The notes beneath the pieces were generated by a model. The model was not told the DNA's origin. It saw nothing but the letters and a program-made list of their open reading frames with translations, and did no database searches. DNA of 16,449 nucleotides from the NCBI GenBank assembly GCA_964353455.1, contig CAYGWP010000298.1, positions 1 to 16,449 on the forward strand. The letters run 5' to 3'. Position numbers and translations under genes: made by a program. The DNA is from CAYGWP01 sp964353455. GTDB taxonomy: Bacteria > Planctomycetota > Phycisphaerae > FEN-1346. Shown here piece after piece: positions 13,493 to 16,449 of this stretch (position 1 is the stretch's first letter; each line of letters begins with the position of its first letter).

Positions 13493-14211
13493 TGTTGCCC
13501 TCCTGCCTTGGCACCGATGCCGCGCTCGTGAAGAACGTACTCTGGAATGCTCCGGATGATCTCGTGGCCGATCTCCAGGAGCCGCCGCGCCTGCTCCGGC
13601 CCGCCCAGGGTCTGGCTAAGGACAAGGAGCGGCCCCTTAAACTCCATCCCCGGCGCGTTGCCGCAGGCCAGCAGGTACTCAATCAGCCGCGCGTGGAAGA
13701 TGTCGTACGCAAACTTCGGCTCCGTGCACTTCACGTGGTACCGCTTGCTGAACTCGGCGCTCTCGAAGTCGATGTCGTCGTGGCCGACCCAAGAGGCGAT
13801 CGTGTCGAGGAAACTCTCGTCCCGCAACTTCAGCGCCGGCGCCGTGATCGGCATCTCCAGCACCGCCACCTGGAAGTGGTGCGTGGTCTCGTTCTTGCCG
13901 CTTCCGGTGGAGTACTGGTAGTCGAACGCAAGGGCCGACCGCCCGTCGAGTCCCCCGGCCAGGACGTTGGCGGCCTTGCGGTCGTGCCCGGTGCTGAAGA
14001 GGTCGAAGTGGGCGTACCGGGCGGGCAGGTCCCACGGGTCGTCGGGGTAATATCGGCAGCCCAACTCGGCGGCAAGGCGCTCGTACGCCTCTCGGCGTTT
14101 GCGGGCGCTGATGATCGCCCAGATGATGCCACCCACGATGAGCGTGGCCACCGCGGCGAAGAACAGGCACGGCAGCGCCCCGGCAGCCCCCGCGAAGAGC
14201 ATTTCGATCAC
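13489..14211 (-). CDS. Membrane-anchored protein of unknown function paired with LemA
   Basis: The 240-residue protein has one N-terminal membrane helix (about 10-35) followed by basic residues (SARKRREAYERL) and a soluble domain. The domain contains FDYQYSTGSGKNETTHHFQVAV, a HDDIDFESAEFSKRYHVKC segment and a C-terminal helix with IIRSIPEYV. I do not recognise a named catalytic family; weak resemblance to DUF3137-type proteins, which also occur beside lemA, is possible. Start GTG 14211 is chosen over ATG 14202 because GGAGG (14218-14222) is correctly spaced only for the GTG. Overlap with lemA by 4 bp suggests the two work in one membrane complex. Function is unknown. Confidence 0.8.
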   Translation of the reverse strand: MIEMLFAGAAGALPCLFFAAVATLIVGGIIWAIISARKRREAYERLAAELGCRYYPDDPWDLPARYAHFDLFSTGHDRKAANVLAGGLDGRSALAFDYQYSTGSGKNETTHHFQVAVLEMPITAPALKLRDESFLDTIASWVGHDDIDFESAEFSKRYHVKCTEPKFAYDIFHARLIEYLLACGNAPGMEFKGPLLVLSQTLGGPEQARRLLEIGHEIIRSIPEYVLHERGIGAKAGGQQ

Positions 14212-14231
14212 GATTTTCCTCCCGCGGCCGG

Positions 14232-14260
14232 ATTATAGAACCCCGCGCCGCCGACCGCAA
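14232..14260 (-). promoter_or_regulatory. Promoter of the lemA operon
   Basis: On the minus strand, TTGCGG (14255-14260), 17 bases, then a perfect TATAAT (14232-14237). Transcription would begin near 14225, a leader of about 14 bases that just contains the GGAGG ribosome binding site. Both hexamers and the spacing equal those of the micro-ORF promoter at 4226-4254. Confidence 0.8.
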
Positions 14261-14294
14261 AGAGAAACGCCTGCGGCTCATCGCCTCACGCACC

Positions 14295-14323
14295 TTGATT
14301 CAACATCCTATCGAGGATATGAT
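14295..14323 (+). promoter_or_regulatory. Promoter of ribBA
   Basis: TTGATT (14295-14300), 17 bases, then TATGAT (14318-14323), identical in hexamers and spacing to the promoter at 4263-4291. The predicted transcription start near 14330 is only about three bases before the ATG at 14333. A CCTATC / GATAGG inverted repeat (14307-14312, 14321-14326) overlaps the -10 box. Confidence 0.65.
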
Positions 14324-14332
14324 AGGTGAACC

Positions 14333-15571
14333 ATGACCAGCCCCTTCACGCCGATTCCGGAGATTCTTGAGGAACTCAAGGCGGGTCGCATGATCGTCCT
14401 GGTGGACGATGAGCACCGCGAGAACGAGGGCGACCTTGTATGCGCCGCCGAGAAGGTGACGCCCGCGATCATCAACTTCATGGCGGCCCACGGGCGGGGC
14501 CTCGTGTGCCTGCCGATGGCCCGCGAGTACATCGACCGTCTGGCCCTCCTGCCGCAGACCCACGACAACACAGCCGCGTTCGGCACCGCGTTCACCGTCT
14601 CGATCGACGCCAAGACCGGCATCACGACCGGCATAAGCGCGGCCGACCGTGCGCGGACGGTCCTCCTGGCGATCGCCGACGACACCCGGCCGCAGGACCT
14701 AGCCAGACCGGGACACGTCTTCCCGATCCGCGCCCGCGAAGGCGGCGTGCTGGTCCGCGCCGGACAGACCGAGGGGGCCGTGGACCTTGCGCGCCTCGCG
14801 GGCCTGAAGCCGGCGGGCGTCATCTGCGAGATCATGAAGCCCGACGGCACGATGGCGCGGCTGCCGGACCTGCTGGAGTTCTGTGACCGGCACGGCCTCA
14901 AGATGGCGTCGGTGGCCCAGATCATCGAGTTCAGGCACCACAAGGAGCAGTTGGTCCGACGGACCGCCCACGCCAGGTTGCCTACGCGGCACGGAACGTT
15001 CGACCTGTTGGTGTACGAGAGCCTCGTCGATCCGTTCCCGCAGATCGCGCTTACGCTGGGCGGCATCGGCATCGCGGGGGCCGACGGCAAGGTGCCCGTC
15101 CAGGAGGGGCCGGTGCTGGTGCGCATCCACTCTGAGTGCCTGACGGGCGATGTGTTCGGCAGCCTGCTGTGCGACTGCGGCCAGCAACTCCAGACGGCGA
15201 TGGCCCGCGTGGCCGACGAGGGCAAAGGCGCGGTTATCTATATGCGTCAGGAGGGCCGCGGCATCGGCCTGGCCAACAAGATCCGCGCGTATCAGTTGCA
15301 GCAGGATGAGGGTCTGGACACCGTCGAGGCGAACGAGCGGCTGGGGTTCGAGCCGGACCTCCGCGATTACGGCATCGGGGCGCAGATCCTGTCGGACCTG
15401 GGGATCCGCAAGGTCCGCCTGATGACCAATAACCCCCGCAAGATCGTCGCACTGGACGGCTTCGACCTCCACATCGTCGAGCGGGTGCCGCTGGTGATCG
15501 AGCCGAACGAACTCAACAAGCGCTATCTCGACACGAAGCGCCGCAAACTGGGTCACCTGCTGGAAGAGTAA
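14333..15571 (+). CDS. ribBA: RibBA, 3,4-dihydroxy-2-butanone-4-phosphate synthase / GTP cyclohydrolase II
   Basis: The 412-residue bifunctional enzyme starts riboflavin synthesis from ribulose 5-phosphate and from GTP. The N-terminal half is the RibB domain, with DDEHRENEGDL at 25-35 as metal and substrate site, and GHVFPIRAREGGVLVRAGQTE further on. The C-terminal half is GTP cyclohydrolase II. Its zinc ligands are C269, C280 and C282 (HSECLTGD, CDCGQQL). RQEGRGIGL at 305-313 holds the catalytic arginine region, and TNNPRK lies near the end. All key residues are present, so both activities are expected. ATG 14333 is supported by homology start position and AGGTGA at 14324-14329. No FMN riboswitch fits in the 121-base gap upstream. 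Confidence 0.96.
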   Translation: MTSPFTPIPEILEELKAGRMIVLVDDEHRENEGDLVCAAEKVTPAIINFMAAHGRGLVCLPMAREYIDRLALLPQTHDNTAAFGTAFTVSIDAKTGITTGISAADRARTVLLAIADDTRPQDLARPGHVFPIRAREGGVLVRAGQTEGAVDLARLAGLKPAGVICEIMKPDGTMARLPDLLEFCDRHGLKMASVAQIIEFRHHKEQLVRRTAHARLPTRHGTFDLLVYESLVDPFPQIALTLGGIGIAGADGKVPVQEGPVLVRIHSECLTGDVFGSLLCDCGQQLQTAMARVADEGKGAVIYMRQEGRGIGLANKIRAYQLQQDEGLDTVEANERLGFEPDLRDYGIGAQILSDLGIRKVRLMTNNPRKIVALDGFDLHIVERVPLVIEPNELNKRYLDTKRRKLGHLLEE

Positions 15572-15583
15572 CCGAAGTAGGCC

Positions 15584-15949
15584 TCACGGCTTCGGGCGAA
15601 GGCGGACGTTTCGCAACCCCACTATGGCCAGGCGACCCGGAAGCCGGCTCAGCACATCCTCCCGCCCCAGGAGCGAGCGCACCTGGGCCAGGATCGTGCC
15701 GGCCGTGGCGTCTCGAGGGAGTTGCAGGACCACTATTCCCGGGTACCGCTCCGGCGGGTAATTGCGGATGTCTGCAAAACCGAAATCGCCGCTCATCAGG
15801 CACAGGCCACGGCTTCGAGCATAGTCGGCGATCTCGCCGTCGGGCACTGCCCCAAGGCCCTCATCGCGAACATCCACGGCATCCTGTCCGTGTTGCCGAA
15901 GGAGTTCCGCGGTACGCCGTGGCAGGTCGGCATCTACGAGGAACTTCAT
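15584..15949 (-). CDS. DUF5615 PIN-like protein (toxin-like)
   Basis: The 121-residue protein starts MKFLVDADLPRRTAELLRQHG, the usual opening of DUF5615/Mut7-C-like PIN proteins. Asp6 and Asp8, Glu39, Asp55 and Asp60 (SGDFGFAD) are the acidic residues expected in a PIN-type metal site. Members of this family are found next to DUF433 genes and are treated as toxin components with possible nuclease activity. The DUF433 gene precedes it by 37 bases on the same strand. The ATG at 15949 has GAGG a short way upstream. Activity is inferred from family. It is convergent with ribBA, with only about 12 bases between the stops. Confidence 0.88.
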   Translation of the reverse strand: MKFLVDADLPRRTAELLRQHGQDAVDVRDEGLGAVPDGEIADYARSRGLCLMSGDFGFADIRNYPPERYPGIVVLQLPRDATAGTILAQVRSLLGREDVLSRLPGRLAIVGLRNVRLRPKP

Positions 15950-15986
15950 TGCAGGCGCCTCGGGTGCGTGCGGCTACGCCCAAGCG

Positions 15987-16208
15987 TCAGGTCGGCAGCA
16001 CATGGTGTTCTTCCTGCTCGATGATCTGGTTGGCGAACTCCAGGGCCGCCCGGATGTCCTCCGCCGTCACCCCGTACTCCTTCTGGACTTCCTCGAACGT
16101 CATCCCGCCGGCAAGGCCGCCCACAATACGCGTGACCGGAACGCGCGTCCCCCGAATCACGGGTTTGCCGTGCTGGATTTTCGGGTCAATCACAATCCTG
16201 TCGTTCAT
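15987..16208 (-). CDS. DUF433 antitoxin-like protein
   Basis: The 73-residue protein has the DUF433 core MNDRIVIDPKIQHGKPVIRG-TRVPV (1-25) followed by a helix-turn-helix-like part (MTFEEVQKEYGVTAEDIRAALEFA). DUF433 proteins are small DNA-binding-like partners of DUF5615 and related PIN toxins. The start at 16208 is chosen over a longer in-frame start at 16280, because the longer form would run through the promoter and the family begins here; GGAG lies about 8 bases upstream. Together with the downstream DUF5615 gene it forms a two-gene toxin-antitoxin-like operon. Confidence 0.88.
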   Translation of the reverse strand: MNDRIVIDPKIQHGKPVIRGTRVPVTRIVGGLAGGMTFEEVQKEYGVTAEDIRAALEFANQIIEQEEHHVLPT

Positions 16209-16251
16209 GGGCCGTCTCCGATATCGCGGCAAAGGATGATTTCCTGTGGAT

Positions 16252-16280
16252 ATGATAACCCCCGCACGGCCGAAAGGCAA
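16252..16280 (-). promoter_or_regulatory. Promoter of the DUF433-DUF5615 operon
   Basis: On the minus strand, TTGCCT (16275-16280), 17 bases, then TATCAT (16252-16257). A perfect palindrome, ATCGAA-TCGC-TTCGAT (16280-16295), abuts and touches the -35 box, a plausible operator for autoregulation or a short transcript end of the sigma factor gene. Confidence 0.65.
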
Positions 16281-16311
16281 TCGAATCGCTTCGATACAGG
16301 CAGTCCTGCCG

Positions 16312-16449
16312 CTAACTCAGGACTTCCTCGAGCGCTTCGGGGCTCAGGAGCGCGCGGAGTTTGCTGAGCGCGCGGGTCTCGATCTGGCGGATGCGCTCCT
16401 TCGTGACGCCGAAATGTTTGCCCACTTCTTCGAGGGTCTGGGCGGGCAT
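16312..16449 (-). CDS. C-terminal end of a sigma-70 factor (region 4.2), truncated by the window edge
   Basis: The last 45 residues of a protein enter from the right edge: MPAQTLEEVGKHFGVTKERI followed by RQIETRALSKLRALLSPEALEEVLS and a TAG stop. TLEEVGKHFGVTKERIRQIE is the helix-turn-helix of sigma region 4.2, which binds the -35 element of promoters. The leading Met is not necessarily a start codon; homologues have this stretch after a D-G-M-P-like sequence, and the gene must continue beyond 16449. A primary (RpoD/SigA-like) or closely related group 2 sigma factor is likely; the fragment cannot tell them apart. Confidence 0.9.
   Translation of the reverse strand: MPAQTLEEVGKHFGVTKERIRQIETRALSKLRALLSPEALEEVLS

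Noticed and set aside
14212..14332. FMN riboswitch upstream of ribBA
   Set aside because: The gap is only 121 bases and is filled by two divergent promoters. No conserved FMN aptamer pieces are seen.

Overview
The window is a GC-rich bacterial chromosome segment with tightly packed genes on both strands. The sequence contains no taxonomic marker. The gene set (an EboB-like TatD hydrolase beside a phosphohexomutase with a Cys4 N-terminal extension, a large GlcD/GlpC-type fusion, LarE, lemA with an unknown membrane partner, DUF433/DUF5615 and HEPN/MNT pairs) and the many interspersed GC-rich hairpin repeats suggest a planctomycete-like bacterium, perhaps of Phycisphaerae type. That assignment is a low-confidence inference.

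Layout. A YprA/MrfA-type helicase (103-2436) is followed by a paired-hairpin repeat, a small lipoprotein (2587-3036) and a HEPN/MNT toxin-antitoxin-like pair (3153-3868). Next comes a tiny minus-strand transcription unit (4043-4254). It has a complete sigma-70-type promoter, a Shine-Dalgarno, an 18-residue peptide with a HypB-like CxxCGC metal-binding start, and a terminator. This peptide is the most novel item in the window. Divergent from it are an EboB-like TatD hydrolase (4338-5132) and a phosphoglucomutase/phosphomannomutase (5158-6699), probably one operon. After a second paired-hairpin repeat lies a 971-residue FAD/4Fe-4S oxidoreductase on the minus strand (6961-9876). It is divergent, through overlapping promoters, from an operon of two PP-loop sulfur-transfer enzymes: an MnmA/ThiI-like protein (9950-11044) and LarE (11044-11877).

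The stretch 11878-12859 is a repeat island. Tandem REP-like units beginning GTAG plus a hairpin are interrupted by another palindromic element. They are followed by a Y1 (HUH) transposase gene bracketed by imperfect inverted repeats of about 106 bp. A relative of one of these palindromes has inserted in frame inside the MnmA/ThiI-like gene. To the right are lemA and a membrane-anchored unknown protein (minus strand operon, 12860-14211), a divergent ribBA (14333-15571), a DUF433/DUF5615 antitoxin/toxin-like pair on the minus strand (15584-16208), and the C-terminal end of a sigma-70 factor at the right edge.

Two divergent intergenic regions (4190-4337 and 14212-14332) reuse the same promoter hexamers: TTGCGG-17-TATAAT leftward and TTGATT-17-TATGAT rightward. 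The promoter of ribBA lies so close to its ATG that the transcript would be nearly leaderless.
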